Source of the DNA: Pseudomonas akapageensis
GTDB taxonomy: Bacteria > Pseudomonadota > Gammaproteobacteria > Pseudomonadales > Pseudomonadaceae
Direction: 5' to 3'
NCBI RefSeq assembly: GCF_011355085.1
Contig: NZ_VXCP01000034.1
Coordinates: forward strand, 89,464 to 153,463
DNA length: 64,000 nucleotides
Shown here: one piece after another, positions 26,486 through 35,502 of the stretch
Position numbering within the stretch: the stretch's first letter is position 1
How the letters are laid out: each line of letters begins with the position of its first letter
The notes under the pieces: generated by a model
Database searches by the model: none
What the model was told of the DNA's origin: nothing
What the model saw: the letters and a program-made list of their open reading frames with translations, nothing else
Made by a program: the position numbers and the translations under genes

Positions 26486-27190
26486 TCAGCTGGCCGCAGG
26501 AATGGTCAACCCACGCTCCACCGCCGGCCGTGCCAGGAACCGCTCCAGCGTACGCGTGACATTGGGGAAATTCTGGATACCCACCAGCTCACCCGCTTCA
26601 TAAAAGCCGATCAGGTTGCGTACCCAGGGGAAGGTGGCAATGTCGGCGATGGTGTAGTTGTCGCCCATGATCCATTCCCGGTCTTGCAGATGCAGATTCA
26701 GGACATTGAGCAGGCGCCTGGATTCTTCAACATAACGATCGCGCGGGCGCTTGTCCTCGTAGTCCTTGCCGGCGAATTTGTTGAAGAAGCCGAGCTGGCC
26801 GAACATGGGGCCGATCCCACCCATCTGGAACATCAGCCACTGAATGGTCTGGTAGCGGGCGGCGGGGTCCTGGGGCAGCATCTGGCCGCTTTTTTCGGCC
26901 AGGTACAGCAAAATCGCCCCGGACTCGAACAGGGGCAAGGGTTTGCCGCCGGGACCATTGGGGTCAATGATGGCCGGGATCTTGTTATTGGGATTGAGCG
27001 ACAGAAACGCCGGCGACAGCTGGTCGTTGCTGTCGAAGGCCACGCGATGGGGTTCGTAAGCCAGCCCGGTCTCTTCGAGCATGATCGAGATTTTCACGCC
27101 ATTGGGGGTCGGCAGCGAATAGAGCTGAATCCGCTCGGGGTGTTTTGCGGGCCATTTGGCGGTAATGGGGAAAGCGCTGAGATCGGTCAT
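26486..27190 (-). CDS. Glutathione S-transferase, YfcG/YghU-like
   Basis: A 234-residue GST. The N-terminal thioredoxin-like part reads IQLYSLPTPNGVKISIMLEE with the active Thr/Asn pair (TPN) seen in nu-class YfcG, then LNPNNKIPAIIDPNGPGG with the cis-Pro and FESGAILLYLAEK binding glutathione. The helical C-terminal domain includes GIGPMFGQLGFFNKFAG and YTIADIATFPWVRN. Nu-class members act as disulfide-bond reductases on glutathione adducts. ATG at 27190; 265 bp of leader separates it from the divergent chemoreceptor gene. Confidence 0.9.
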   Translation of the reverse strand: MTDLSAFPITAKWPAKHPERIQLYSLPTPNGVKISIMLEETGLAYEPHRVAFDSNDQLSPAFLSLNPNNKIPAIIDPNGPGGKPLPLFESGAILLYLAEKSGQMLPQDPAARYQTIQWLMFQMGGIGPMFGQLGFFNKFAGKDYEDKRPRDRYVEESRRLLNVLNLHLQDREWIMGDNYTIADIATFPWVRNLIGFYEAGELVGIQNFPNVTRTLERFLARPAVERGLTIPAAS

Positions 27191-27455
27191 TGAGGGTTCC
27201 AGTCAGGCGTTCTGAAGGGGGGAACGGGTGCCCATGCATTTAAGACGGCATCAGCGATGATTGCACAAAATACCTGTTGGTCCAGATTCCTGAACGCTTG
27301 TACAACAAGTAGCGGTCGGCCAATTGCGAGGCCGCTTTGACCTCGATATAGTGGCGCGGGGCCATCAATCAAGTGGCGCCAAAAACCTGTGCCTTGGCGC
27401 TGCCGGTTGAAAGGCTGGCGCGTCCGGGTTCCAACTGCCTTGTGGAAAACGCGTC

Positions 27456-29438
27456 ATGCCCAACCGCTCCCTTCACTTCAAATTATTCTGGACCGCACTC
27501 ATTGGCGCTTTTGTGGTGATGGCCCTGTTGCTGGGCTCCATCGCCTATAGCGCCTATGGCTCCTCCAGGGAAGCTGCGGCCAAGCTGGTCGATGCCACCG
27601 TCAAAGCCAGTGCCAGGGAAGTCGAAGGCAAGCTGAGCAAAGGCTGGGTCGTCGCGGAATCGGTGGCCAACAGCGCAATGGCATTGCAGCAACAACATGC
27701 CGACCGTAAAACCGCTGACGCGGTGACGCGTCGATTGTTCGAGGCCAACCCCGAGCTGCTTGGCCTGGGCCATTACTGGGAACCGAATGCCTACGATGGC
27801 CAGGATTCCGAACACGCAGGTCTTCCAGGAAACGACGCCAGCGGGCGTTACCTGGTCTACTGGAACCGCGCCAAAGGCTCGGTACAGTCGGAAGCCTTGA
27901 CCGGTTATGCCCCGGAAACAGCCGACAATCAGTTCTATTACCGGCCACTGCGCAGCCGCCAGAGCTGGGCCACCGAACCTTACACCTACACCACCGAAAG
28001 CGGTCAGCACTTGCTGCTGATGTCCATCATGCTGCCGCTGTTACAGGACGGCAGGGCCGTCGGGGTTGCCGGGGTCGATATTCCCCTGGAGGGCATCAAC
28101 AAGGCGTTGGCCAAAATCAACCTCTACAAGGGCTATGCGGCGCTGCTGTCTTCCGACGGTCGCTATGCCAGCCACCCGGATGCCCAGCGCCTGACGCAAC
28201 TGGATGACCAATTGCCGGCTGCCGCCAAAGACGCCATCAAGGCTGGGCAGACCTATCAATTCCAGCGCGACGGCTGGAGCTATGTGCTGCACCCGGTACA
28301 GATCGGCAATGCCCCCAATCCGTGGGCGTTGATGGTTGCCTACCCGTTGACGGAGGCCATGGCCGATATCAACCAGTTTCTGTATCAGGCGGTCGGCATC
28401 GGTCTGGCGGCCTTGCTGCTCCTGGCGCTGGCGCTTTGGACTCTGCTGGGATGGCAGATTCGCCCGCTGTCGGGCCTGACCCGCGGCATCCAGGCCTGGG
28501 AAGGCGAGCTGGGCCTGCGCTTCGAACAGCGCAGCGGTGATGAAACCGGCAAGCTGGCGGGCGCGTTCAACCAGTTCATCCAGCGCCTGGGCGACCTGGT
28601 CGGCTCGATCCGCAGCAGCACCGGCGCCTTGATGGAGGTTTCCCATAATCTGGACCACACCACCAAGGCCGTGGCCGAGCGTGCTTCGGCGCAGCACACG
28701 GCCACCGAAGAAATGGCCAATGGCGTGACGGCACTGGCGCACTCGGTCACCGAGATGGCCCAGCAGGCCGAGGACGTGGAGCAACTGGCGCGCAATACCG
28801 AGGCCCTGACCACCAACATCGCTCAGGACATGAATCTGACCGTGACCGAGATCACCCGCATCGATCAGACCATGGGCACGGTCGCAGGAACCGTGGGCGA
28901 TCTGGAAAAACGCTCGCAGCAAATCGCCGGCATTCTCGATGTGATCCGTGGCATCGCCGAGCAGACCAACTTGCTGGCGCTCAACGCCGCCATCGAAGCG
29001 GCCCGCGCCGGCGAGCAGGGCCGTGGCTTTGCCGTGGTTGCCGACGAAGTCCGCCAGTTGGCCGAGCGCACCAGCCGCTCCACCGGCGAGATCGGCGAGA
29101 TGATCGGCGCCATCGGAACCGACGTGCGCAACACCGTGGAGAATGTGGAGCAGGTGGGGCAGGCGATGCGCCAGGGCGTGGTCCAATTGTCTGCTTCGGC
29201 CCAGGGGGTGGAGCAGATTCGCGAGCATGCCCAGGACATCCTGATGCGGATCAGCGAAGTGGCCCGCCAGACCCAGGTCCAGGCGGCCACGGGCGAAGAG
29301 CTGTCGGTGGCGATCCAGGGAGTGAGTAGTATTTCCGAACAGAATGACCATGCCATTCGCGGCTTGTTGGAACAGTCCACGAATTTGCGTGATCAGGCGA
29401 GTTCGTTGAGTCAGCAGTTGGGGCAGTTTCGTGATTGA
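27456..29438 (+). CDS. Methyl-accepting chemotaxis protein
   Basis: A 660-residue transmembrane chemoreceptor: TM1 at about residues 11-32, a periplasmic double-Cache-like sensor to ~305 (GHYWEPNAYDGQDSEHAG, FYYRPLRSRQSWATEPYTY, MSIMLPLLQDGRAVGVAGVD), TM2 at about 308-331, a HAMP region, and a cytoplasmic signalling hairpin containing the invariant tip IAEQTNLLALNAAIEAARAG and EQGRGFAVVADEVRQLAERT. The dCache fold often binds amino acids or other small acids; the ligand here is unknown. No C-terminal CheR-docking pentapeptide is seen. Confidence 0.93.
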   Translation: MPNRSLHFKLFWTALIGAFVVMALLLGSIAYSAYGSSREAAAKLVDATVKASAREVEGKLSKGWVVAESVANSAMALQQQHADRKTADAVTRRLFEANPELLGLGHYWEPNAYDGQDSEHAGLPGNDASGRYLVYWNRAKGSVQSEALTGYAPETADNQFYYRPLRSRQSWATEPYTYTTESGQHLLLMSIMLPLLQDGRAVGVAGVDIPLEGINKALAKINLYKGYAALLSSDGRYASHPDAQRLTQLDDQLPAAAKDAIKAGQTYQFQRDGWSYVLHPVQIGNAPNPWALMVAYPLTEAMADINQFLYQAVGIGLAALLLLALALWTLLGWQIRPLSGLTRGIQAWEGELGLRFEQRSGDETGKLAGAFNQFIQRLGDLVGSIRSSTGALMEVSHNLDHTTKAVAERASAQHTATEEMANGVTALAHSVTEMAQQAEDVEQLARNTEALTTNIAQDMNLTVTEITRIDQTMGTVAGTVGDLEKRSQQIAGILDVIRGIAEQTNLLALNAAIEAARAGEQGRGFAVVADEVRQLAERTSRSTGEIGEMIGAIGTDVRNTVENVEQVGQAMRQGVVQLSASAQGVEQIREHAQDILMRISEVARQTQVQAATGEELSVAIQGVSSISEQNDHAIRGLLEQSTNLRDQASSLSQQLGQFRD

Positions 29439-29458
29439 GGCTTAGCCCGTGAGGGCCT

Positions 29459-29549
29459 TATCGCTGGCAAGCCAGCTCCCACAGGTCCTGTGTACATCAC
29501 AGAACCTCTGTGGGAGCTGGCTTGTCGGATCGCCGCACCGCAGCGATAG
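29459..29549. repeat. REP pair, one arm degraded
   Basis: ATCGCTGGCAAGCCAGCTCC at 29460 and CTGTGGGAGCTGGCTTG at 29508 form an inverted REP pair; the right arm changes to TCGGATCGCC after GGCTTG and is followed by GCAGCGATAG, so this copy has an altered or expanded right end. It sits after the chemoreceptor gene. Confidence 0.85.
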
Positions 29550-29630
29550 GGCCATCAAATTTGTTCACAAATCCACTCGACAACATGCTAGAAGCTTCAC
29601 CTGAAAATCCAGCATGTAAAGAGTTTCCAA

Positions 29631-30851
29631 ATGCCCACCCGCAACACTCCGACCGAAAAAGTTTCCAGCAAGCTTTTCGGTGTCTTCTGCCTCGGCAGTT
29701 ACCTGCTCTCCCTGTCCTACGGTTCCACCTTCCTGCTCTCGCTGCTGATCGGCTCGCGTGGCGGCAACGAGCACGATGCTGGCACTGTTATTTCGGCGGC
29801 CATGCTTAGTACCTTCCTGGCCGTCATCTTCTCCGGACACCTGTCGGACCGCTTCGGAGCTGCGCGTTCCATTGCCCTGAGCGGGTGCCTGCTGATCGTC
29901 TCCACCCTGGGCTTTGCCATGGTTCCCGGCTATGGCAATGGCTTGTTGTGCTTCGGCTTGACCCTGGGGCTCGGCTGGGGAGTGTTCTACACCCTGGGGC
30001 CGATCATCGTGGCGATGCTGGTCGAGCCCCTGCAGCGGGCCAGATACTTTGCCCTGCTGTCGGGCAGCATGATGTCGGGAATCGGCTCAGGTCCCTTGCT
30101 CGGGCGGCTGGCGACTTCCCTGGGGTATCCGGTGACCACGGCCTTTTACATCGCCGCGCTGGCGAGCGCCCTGGGGGCGATTATTTTCTGGCAGCTGGCG
30201 CCTCGCTTGAACGCTCGGCCGAATCAGATGGGCGCTACCGCGGTTTCCCGGATATCGCTGTCCTCGGCCCGTGCGGTGCTGTCGTCCCGTGCGGTGTTCC
30301 CCATCATCATGGTTGGCCTGGGTGGTTGCGTGTTTGGCGGCTTGTCGAGTTTTCAGACCAGCTATGCGGCCTTGCGCACCCTGGATTATTCGCTGTTTTT
30401 CCTGGGCTTCATGGGCGCCGCGATCACCAGCCGCATGCTGATCGCCAGCATCGTGGTCAAGCGCGATCCCTATATTGCCTCCTGCGTGTTGTCGGGATTG
30501 ATGGTGGTCTCGGTGCTGATGTTTCAGCTCCTGGTCAGCGATGGTTTCAGTTACTTGCTGGCGGCGATCATCCTCGGGGTCGGCTATGGCCTGACCTATT
30601 CGGTGATCAACGGCCTGGCTGCCAATGAGGCGCCGGCCGGCAGCACGTCGCAATCCCTGTTGCTGTTCAGCCTGGCCTATTTCGTGGGGGTATTCGGCTT
30701 TCCGCTGCTGGCAGGCAAGCTGATCGTCGAGCAGGGCATGCCGGCACTGCTGTACACGGTGTTGGCGGTAGCTGTCGGCAACTGGCTGATCACCGTGGGG
30801 CGCCTGGCCTGGCGCAGCAGCCGAGGGAAGGTTGCAGCGAAACCTGCCTGA
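29631..30851 (+). CDS. Major facilitator superfamily transporter
   Basis: A 406-residue protein with about twelve membrane segments. The MFS loop 2-3 motif is present as GHLSDRFGAARSIALSGCLL, and the central loop separates two six-helix halves near residue 205. No substrate can be assigned. The start ATG 29631 has only a weak ribosome site. The gene stands alone between a REP pair and the methyltransferase gene. Confidence 0.85.
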   Translation: MPTRNTPTEKVSSKLFGVFCLGSYLLSLSYGSTFLLSLLIGSRGGNEHDAGTVISAAMLSTFLAVIFSGHLSDRFGAARSIALSGCLLIVSTLGFAMVPGYGNGLLCFGLTLGLGWGVFYTLGPIIVAMLVEPLQRARYFALLSGSMMSGIGSGPLLGRLATSLGYPVTTAFYIAALASALGAIIFWQLAPRLNARPNQMGATAVSRISLSSARAVLSSRAVFPIIMVGLGGCVFGGLSSFQTSYAALRTLDYSLFFLGFMGAAITSRMLIASIVVKRDPYIASCVLSGLMVVSVLMFQLLVSDGFSYLLAAIILGVGYGLTYSVINGLAANEAPAGSTSQSLLLFSLAYFVGVFGFPLLAGKLIVEQGMPALLYTVLAVAVGNWLITVGRLAWRSSRGKVAAKPA

Positions 30852-30902
30852 CCGCGCCCGGAGCGATTAGAATGCGCGGCCACGAATGACTGATTGCCCG
30901 CC

Positions 30903-31889
30903 ATGAACCCCGATGCCATTGCCCTCCTGCAACAACAGCTCGACGTCGCGCTGAGCCCGGCCCCCGAAGAAACCCGCCGCCTGTTCCATGGGCGTGGCAG
31001 GTGCTGGCCGGGGCTGGAGCACGTCACCGTCGACTGGTTGCAGGGCGTTGTCCTGGTAGCGCTGTTCCGCGAGCCGCAAGCCAGCGAACTGGCCGATCTC
31101 AAGCAGATGCTGATGACCTTTAGCCAATCATCCACCTGGCAGCAAAGCGGGGCGCACACGCTGTTGCTGCAGCACCGCTACCTGCTGGAGAGCACTACAG
31201 AGTGGCTGCTCGGCGAAGAAGTGGATGAGTGGCTGATTACCGAGGGCGGCCTGCGTTTCAAGCTGGACCTGGGCAAGAAGCAGAACACCGGCCTGTTCCT
31301 GGACATGCGCTATGGTCGCCGCTGGGTCCAGGCCCAGGCCCGGGGCAAGCGCGTGTTGAACCTGTTCGCCTACACCTGCGGCTTCTCCGTGGCGGCCATC
31401 GCCGGCGGTGCCGAGCATGTGGTGAACCTGGACATGGCCCGGGCGGCCCTGAGCCGTGGGCGCGAAAACCACCGGCTCAATGAGCATGATCTCGACCGCG
31501 TGAGTTTTCTCGGGCATGAGCTGTTCAAGTCCTGGGCCAAGGTCAAGAAATACGGCCCGTATGACCTGGTCATCATTGATCCGCCCTCGTTCCAGAAGGG
31601 CAGCTTTGCCTTGACCAAGGATTACCAGCGCGTGCTGCGCCGGCTACCGGAATTGCTGACCGGACAAGGCATTGTACTGGCGTGCGTCAACGACCCGGCC
31701 ATCGGCCCGGACTTCCTGATCGAAGGCGTTGCCCATGAGGCGCCGAGCCTCAGGTTCGAACAACGCCTGGAAAACCCGCCCGAATTTCCTGATGCGAATC
31801 CGGACGGTGGCTTGAAGGCGCTAGTGTTCCGGATGGTAAAAGTACAGCTTGTTGACGATGACCCAGGCGCCGTCGATCTGCAGCAGTGA
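30903..31889 (+). CDS. Class I SAM-dependent methyltransferase, RlmI/RlmK-related
   Basis: A 328-residue protein starting at ATG 30903. The SAM-binding motif is NLFAYTCGFSVAAIAGGAEH, acidic loop VNLDMARAALSRGRENHRLN follows, and motif IV is VIIDPPSFQKGSF, as in the rRNA cytosine-5/guanine methyltransferases RlmI and RlmK. It has no PUA domain; the first ~95 residues are a family-specific extension. The last ~20 codons overlap the convergent NTF2-like gene by 69 bp, so its true functional end may be the conserved GGLKALVFRM. Confidence 0.85.
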   Translation: MNPDAIALLQQQLDVALSPAPEETRRLFHGRGRCWPGLEHVTVDWLQGVVLVALFREPQASELADLKQMLMTFSQSSTWQQSGAHTLLLQHRYLLESTTEWLLGEEVDEWLITEGGLRFKLDLGKKQNTGLFLDMRYGRRWVQAQARGKRVLNLFAYTCGFSVAAIAGGAEHVVNLDMARAALSRGRENHRLNEHDLDRVSFLGHELFKSWAKVKKYGPYDLVIIDPPSFQKGSFALTKDYQRVLRRLPELLTGQGIVLACVNDPAIGPDFLIEGVAHEAPSLRFEQRLENPPEFPDANPDGGLKALVFRMVKVQLVDDDPGAVDLQQ

Positions 31890-32198
31890 CAGGTAATCGG
31901 TGAATCTCAGGCCCATGTAGTCATCGATGATCTTGACGGCGGCCGCGTCGCCCGTGACATCGACCGACTGTATTTCCCAGAACGGCTTGGTATCGCTCGG
32001 CGCCGGGCCTTCGGCCTTGATGGCCGCGACGAATTCATCCAGCGACAGCCACTCGAGATCGCCATGGTAGTGCCCGATAATGCGACAGGCGGGGTGAAAG
32101 GCTTGCCGCAGCAGGGGTTCGTCGGCATAAACCATGCCGATGACGTAGTTGCTGATGACAAGATCGATGTCTGTGTTGTCTGAGGCGTGAATGGACAT
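31821..32198 (-). CDS. NTF2-like (SnoaL/lumazine-binding type 2) family protein
   Basis: A 125-residue single-domain protein starting at ATG 32198 with a good GGAGGG site six bases upstream. It reads as a cone-shaped alpha+beta NTF2 fold: VISNYVIGMVYADEPLLRQA, FHPACRIIGHYHGDLEWL, then VDVTGDAAAVKIIDDYMGLR and DGAWVIVNKLYFYHPEH. Such proteins are small-ligand binders or isomerases; the ligand is unknown. Its 3' end lies inside the 3' end of the convergent methyltransferase gene (69 bp overlap). Confidence 0.8.
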   Translation of the reverse strand: MSIHASDNTDIDLVISNYVIGMVYADEPLLRQAFHPACRIIGHYHGDLEWLSLDEFVAAIKAEGPAPSDTKPFWEIQSVDVTGDAAAVKIIDDYMGLRFTDYLSLLQIDGAWVIVNKLYFYHPEH

Positions 32199-32263
32199 TT
32201 CATTCCCTCCTGACGTTGATTGACCTCGCATCCAAGGCCCGGTCAATCAATAAGAATAGCGCG

Positions 32264-33223
32264 TCAGAACGTCAGCACGATCCGCTGCGTCGTATCGTGC
32301 CCCCAGGCGCGCTCCACCTGGCTCAATTCAATGGGGTGCGCATCGATTTTCAGTTGTGCGGGGTCGATGGCCTGCAATACCTTGCCGACGATCTGCACCA
32401 GCCTCTCGTGGGACACACTGCCCAGCCCACTGCCGAGCAATTCGAGCCCCGAACTGCGCAGCGGGCCGGGCGTGAGGCTGATCGTCGTCCCGGCCAGCGA
32501 GCCGATATTGACGAAGCGTATGCGTGGCCCTGCCTCGCTGCTGCCATGCCCGGTGGCGGCGTTGAGGAAGCATTCGGCAGGTAGGCCCCAGAGGTAATCG
32601 AGGACGATATCCACGCCGGCGCCGTTGATTTCGTGCTGGAAGATTTCGACCAGTTTTTCGCTGGGTTGATTGAGGGCAATGAAGGTGTCGGCGCCGAGCG
32701 CGTGCAGTTCATCTTCGACCGCAGGGTTGCGTGCGGTCGCGATCACCCGGGAAGCGCCCAGGTGCTTGGCGATCTGGATCGCCAGCCGGCCGGAGGTGCC
32801 GGCAGCGCCGTTGACCAGCACCGATTCGCCCGGCTGAAAGTGCGCCCGATCCGCCAGCGCGGCCCATGACGACATCCCCGGGTTGGCGATGGCGGCGGCC
32901 GTGAGGTCGGTCACGCTGGCGGGTATCGCCACGCAGTTGACGGCCTTGACCGCCACCGTCTGGGCCATGGCGCCAATAGGCGCCCGGGGGAAGGCAAAGT
33001 AGACCCGGCTGCCATCCGCCAGCCGGCCGACGCCATCGGCGCCCGGGACGAAGGGCAGGGTCTTGCCGCTGCTGTAGTGCTTGCCGCTGGCCTGGGCGCG
33101 TACCAGCTGGCTCAGGGCGGCGGCCTGGACCGTCACCAGGACTTCATCGGCCTGGGCGGTGGGGGCGTCGATTTCGCCGAATTTTGGCGGTTGGTCGAAG
33201 GCGTGAACGATGGCGGCTTTCAT
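32264..33223 (-). CDS. Zinc-independent quinone oxidoreductase-type dehydrogenase (MDR family)
   Basis: A 319-residue medium-chain dehydrogenase/reductase. It has the GroES-like N-terminal half (ADEVLVTVQAAALSQLVRAQ, LPFVPGADGVGRLADGSRVY) and an NADPH-binding half with VLVNGAAGTSGRLAIQIAKH (residues ~163-182) and VIATARNPAVEDEL. Zinc ligands are absent, as in QOR-type members. It probably reduces a quinone or alkenal with NADPH. Confidence 0.85.
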   Translation of the reverse strand: MKAAIVHAFDQPPKFGEIDAPTAQADEVLVTVQAAALSQLVRAQASGKHYSSGKTLPFVPGADGVGRLADGSRVYFAFPRAPIGAMAQTVAVKAVNCVAIPASVTDLTAAAIANPGMSSWAALADRAHFQPGESVLVNGAAGTSGRLAIQIAKHLGASRVIATARNPAVEDELHALGADTFIALNQPSEKLVEIFQHEINGAGVDIVLDYLWGLPAECFLNAATGHGSSEAGPRIRFVNIGSLAGTTISLTPGPLRSSGLELLGSGLGSVSHERLVQIVGKVLQAIDPAQLKIDAHPIELSQVERAWGHDTTQRIVLTF

Positions 33224-33260
33224 GGAATGGGGACTCCTCTGCGATCACTGCGCCAGGCCT

Positions 33261-35297
33261 TCAAGCGATCTCGCCGGACCTGGGCAGTTGCGTCTGCGGG
33301 TAATACTGGGCGAAATGGACCTTGTCGGTCTGGTCCACCAGTTTTTTCAGGCGTTCATTGAAGGCGCGATTGATGCCGTACTGCCCACCGGAAATGGTGC
33401 GAAATTGCGCGGTCAGGGTGATGCCGTTGAGGTCCATCTTGTCAACCCCGAACACTTGCAGCGGCCCTTGCAGGTTGTGCTTGAGCAGCGGATCGTCGGT
33501 GATCGAATAGCCGACCTGGCGAATCATGTCCAGGGCCGTATCGATGTCGCTTTCATAACTCACTTGCACGGAAAAGAAAGCATAGGCGAACTGCCGCGAC
33601 TGGTTGGTGACGGCCTTGATCTGGCCGAACGGCACCGAGTGTACGAAGCCCTTGCCGTCGCGCAGGCGCAGGGTGCGGATGGTCAGGCTTTCGACGGTAC
33701 CGGCGTGGCCGGTGTCGAGCACCACCCAGTCGCCGATGGCAATGGTGTCTTCGATCAGGATGAACAGCCCGGTGATCACATCCTGCACCAGTTGCTGCGA
33801 ACCAAAGCCAATGGCCAGACCGATAACACCGGCACCGGCCAGGAACGGCGCGACATTGATGCCCAGGTTGGCCATGGTGGCGATTGCGCAGATTACTACC
33901 AGTATGACCTTGGTGGCATTGCGCAGCATGGGCAGGATGGTTTTCGCCCGGGTGCTCGGCTGGCGACTGCCGCGCCGCCCGGCCGGGGGCTTGAGGGCTT
34001 GCTGGATGGCGGTGTCGATGACCACCCACAGCAGCCAGGTGACCAACAGGACCAGGCCGATGCTGCTCAGCGAGTTGCTGATAGCGCGGGCCAGCGAGTT
34101 GCTCAGGGCGAAATGGATGACCGAGACGCCCCAGATCCGTCCCAGCAATTCGATGGAAGCGATGGCCAGGCCGATCCGCAGGGCGGCATGGTTCAGGCTC
34201 AGCAACAACTCCTTGTAGGGTTGATCCCGTTGTTCGACTGCTGGTGCGGGCCCCTTGAACATATGCTCGAACAAGGTACTGAGAAATACCGTGGCGATGA
34301 GCAGCAGGGTGGTCAGCAAAGCGTTCTGCAACACCCGCTGGCTTTCCTGGCCGGCACCGATCAGGTCCACCGCCGACACCAGGATCATCAACAGGATCGG
34401 GTAATACCAGAGGCTGGAAAAAATCCGCAGGGTTTCCTGTACCGCGTGGTTCTGCCGGCGCTGGTCGAAATCGCGATTGCGGATCAGGTGCGCCACCGGC
34501 CTGCGCAGCCGGATCACCAGTACGGCAAAAGCCAAGGTCGCCAACAGTCCCGCCAGCACGGCAATCGTACTGGTGACATTGCTGCCCAGCTGTCGGGCGA
34601 TCTGCGGGCTGGTCAGGGCATCGCTCAAGGCCACCAGAAAACCGATCAGGAACAGTGGCCGCGGCATGGTGCGGCGGATGATGGCAACGGCTGTGCGCCG
34701 GTGCCCGGCGTCGAATGCCGTGAGCAGGCACAGCACGATACAGTTGAAGATCAACCCGCTGCTGGTGGCATACCCCAGGCACAGGGCCAGCCCGCGCGCC
34801 GGCGAGGGCTCGAAAAAGCGGCTGGCATACAGCACCAGGGGCAAGCTGATCATGGCCGGCAGTATGTAGTGCAACAGATAGCCAAACAGGCGTTGCGCAC
34901 GTGGGCGCTCACGCAACAGCGCCTGGCGGTTGGCGTGGCGGGTCAGCATCCTCCCCACAAGGTTCAACAGGAAAAAGGTGCCCAGCCAGATCAACGAGAG
35001 CAGGACGAAGTCACCCATCAGGCTGAGCGTCGAGCGTGACGATGGCTGATTGACCCACTGATCGATTTCATCGGCGGCGCGATCGGCACGCAGGCGCCAG
35101 GCATCGATCACATGCCCGTCCAGCGCCAGGCTGCGCTGTATATCGTCCAGGCTCGACGAGACCGCCCCCAGCAAACCACCCTGCACAATCACCACCGGCT
35201 CCTTGGCCGGTGAGGCGGGGGGCGGTGCTTCGGCATAGGCGTTGGAGCCGAGCATACAGCCCAGCAACAACAGCGCGTTGAGCATCGATCTGAACAC
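33261..35297 (-). CDS. MscS-type mechanosensitive ion channel with extended N-terminus
   Basis: A 678-residue protein. GTG 35297 is chosen because AGGAGT precedes it and it opens a signal peptide (MFRSMLNALLLLGCMLGSNAYA); ATG 35285 is an alternative. A periplasmic helix region and about ten membrane segments precede the MscS core near residues 455-600: NLGINVAPFLAGAGVIGLAI is the pore helix, GFGSQQLVQDVITGLFILIE follows, then VESLTIRTLRLRDGKGFVHS in the beta domain and a C-terminal alpha/beta domain. It resembles YbiO/MscM-type large channels that release solutes on osmotic downshock. The open frame upstream of 35297 runs through a repeat and is not coding. Confidence 0.87.
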   Translation of the reverse strand: MFRSMLNALLLLGCMLGSNAYAEAPPPASPAKEPVVIVQGGLLGAVSSSLDDIQRSLALDGHVIDAWRLRADRAADEIDQWVNQPSSRSTLSLMGDFVLLSLIWLGTFFLLNLVGRMLTRHANRQALLRERPRAQRLFGYLLHYILPAMISLPLVLYASRFFEPSPARGLALCLGYATSSGLIFNCIVLCLLTAFDAGHRRTAVAIIRRTMPRPLFLIGFLVALSDALTSPQIARQLGSNVTSTIAVLAGLLATLAFAVLVIRLRRPVAHLIRNRDFDQRRQNHAVQETLRIFSSLWYYPILLMILVSAVDLIGAGQESQRVLQNALLTTLLLIATVFLSTLFEHMFKGPAPAVEQRDQPYKELLLSLNHAALRIGLAIASIELLGRIWGVSVIHFALSNSLARAISNSLSSIGLVLLVTWLLWVVIDTAIQQALKPPAGRRGSRQPSTRAKTILPMLRNATKVILVVICAIATMANLGINVAPFLAGAGVIGLAIGFGSQQLVQDVITGLFILIEDTIAIGDWVVLDTGHAGTVESLTIRTLRLRDGKGFVHSVPFGQIKAVTNQSRQFAYAFFSVQVSYESDIDTALDMIRQVGYSITDDPLLKHNLQGPLQVFGVDKMDLNGITLTAQFRTISGGQYGINRAFNERLKKLVDQTDKVHFAQYYPQTQLPRSGEIA

Positions 35298-35378
35298 GGC
35301 CCGGGTCACTCCTGTGAAGTCCTGCTGGACAGAAGATACTGAGGAACTGATCAGAAAGGATAGGGGAAGTTCGCAGAC

Positions 35379-35489
35379 CTCGTTCCCACGCTCTGCGTGG
35401 GAATGCATCCACAGACGCTCTGCGTCAGGCTCGGGAATGTCGACGCGGAGCGTCTGGCGCGGCATTCCCACGCAGAGCGTGGGAACGAG
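35379..35489. repeat. 111-bp palindromic repeat, CTCGTTCCCACGC family
   Basis: Perfect 28-bp inverted arms (35379-35406 and 35462-35489) beginning CTCGTTCCCACGCTCTGCGT, with a centre containing GACGCTCTGCGTC and GACGCGGAGCGTC. Each arm is itself a small palindrome (CCCACGC TCT GCGTGGG). It shares its outer ends with 15476-15574. It lies between sbp and the MscS gene. Confidence 0.85.
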
Positions 35490-35502
35490 AGTAGCCTGGA
35501 CG

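Noticed and set aside
33210..35039. Plus-strand reading frame of 609 codons
   Set aside because: Antisense to the MscS-type channel gene; Gln/Asp/His-rich shadow.
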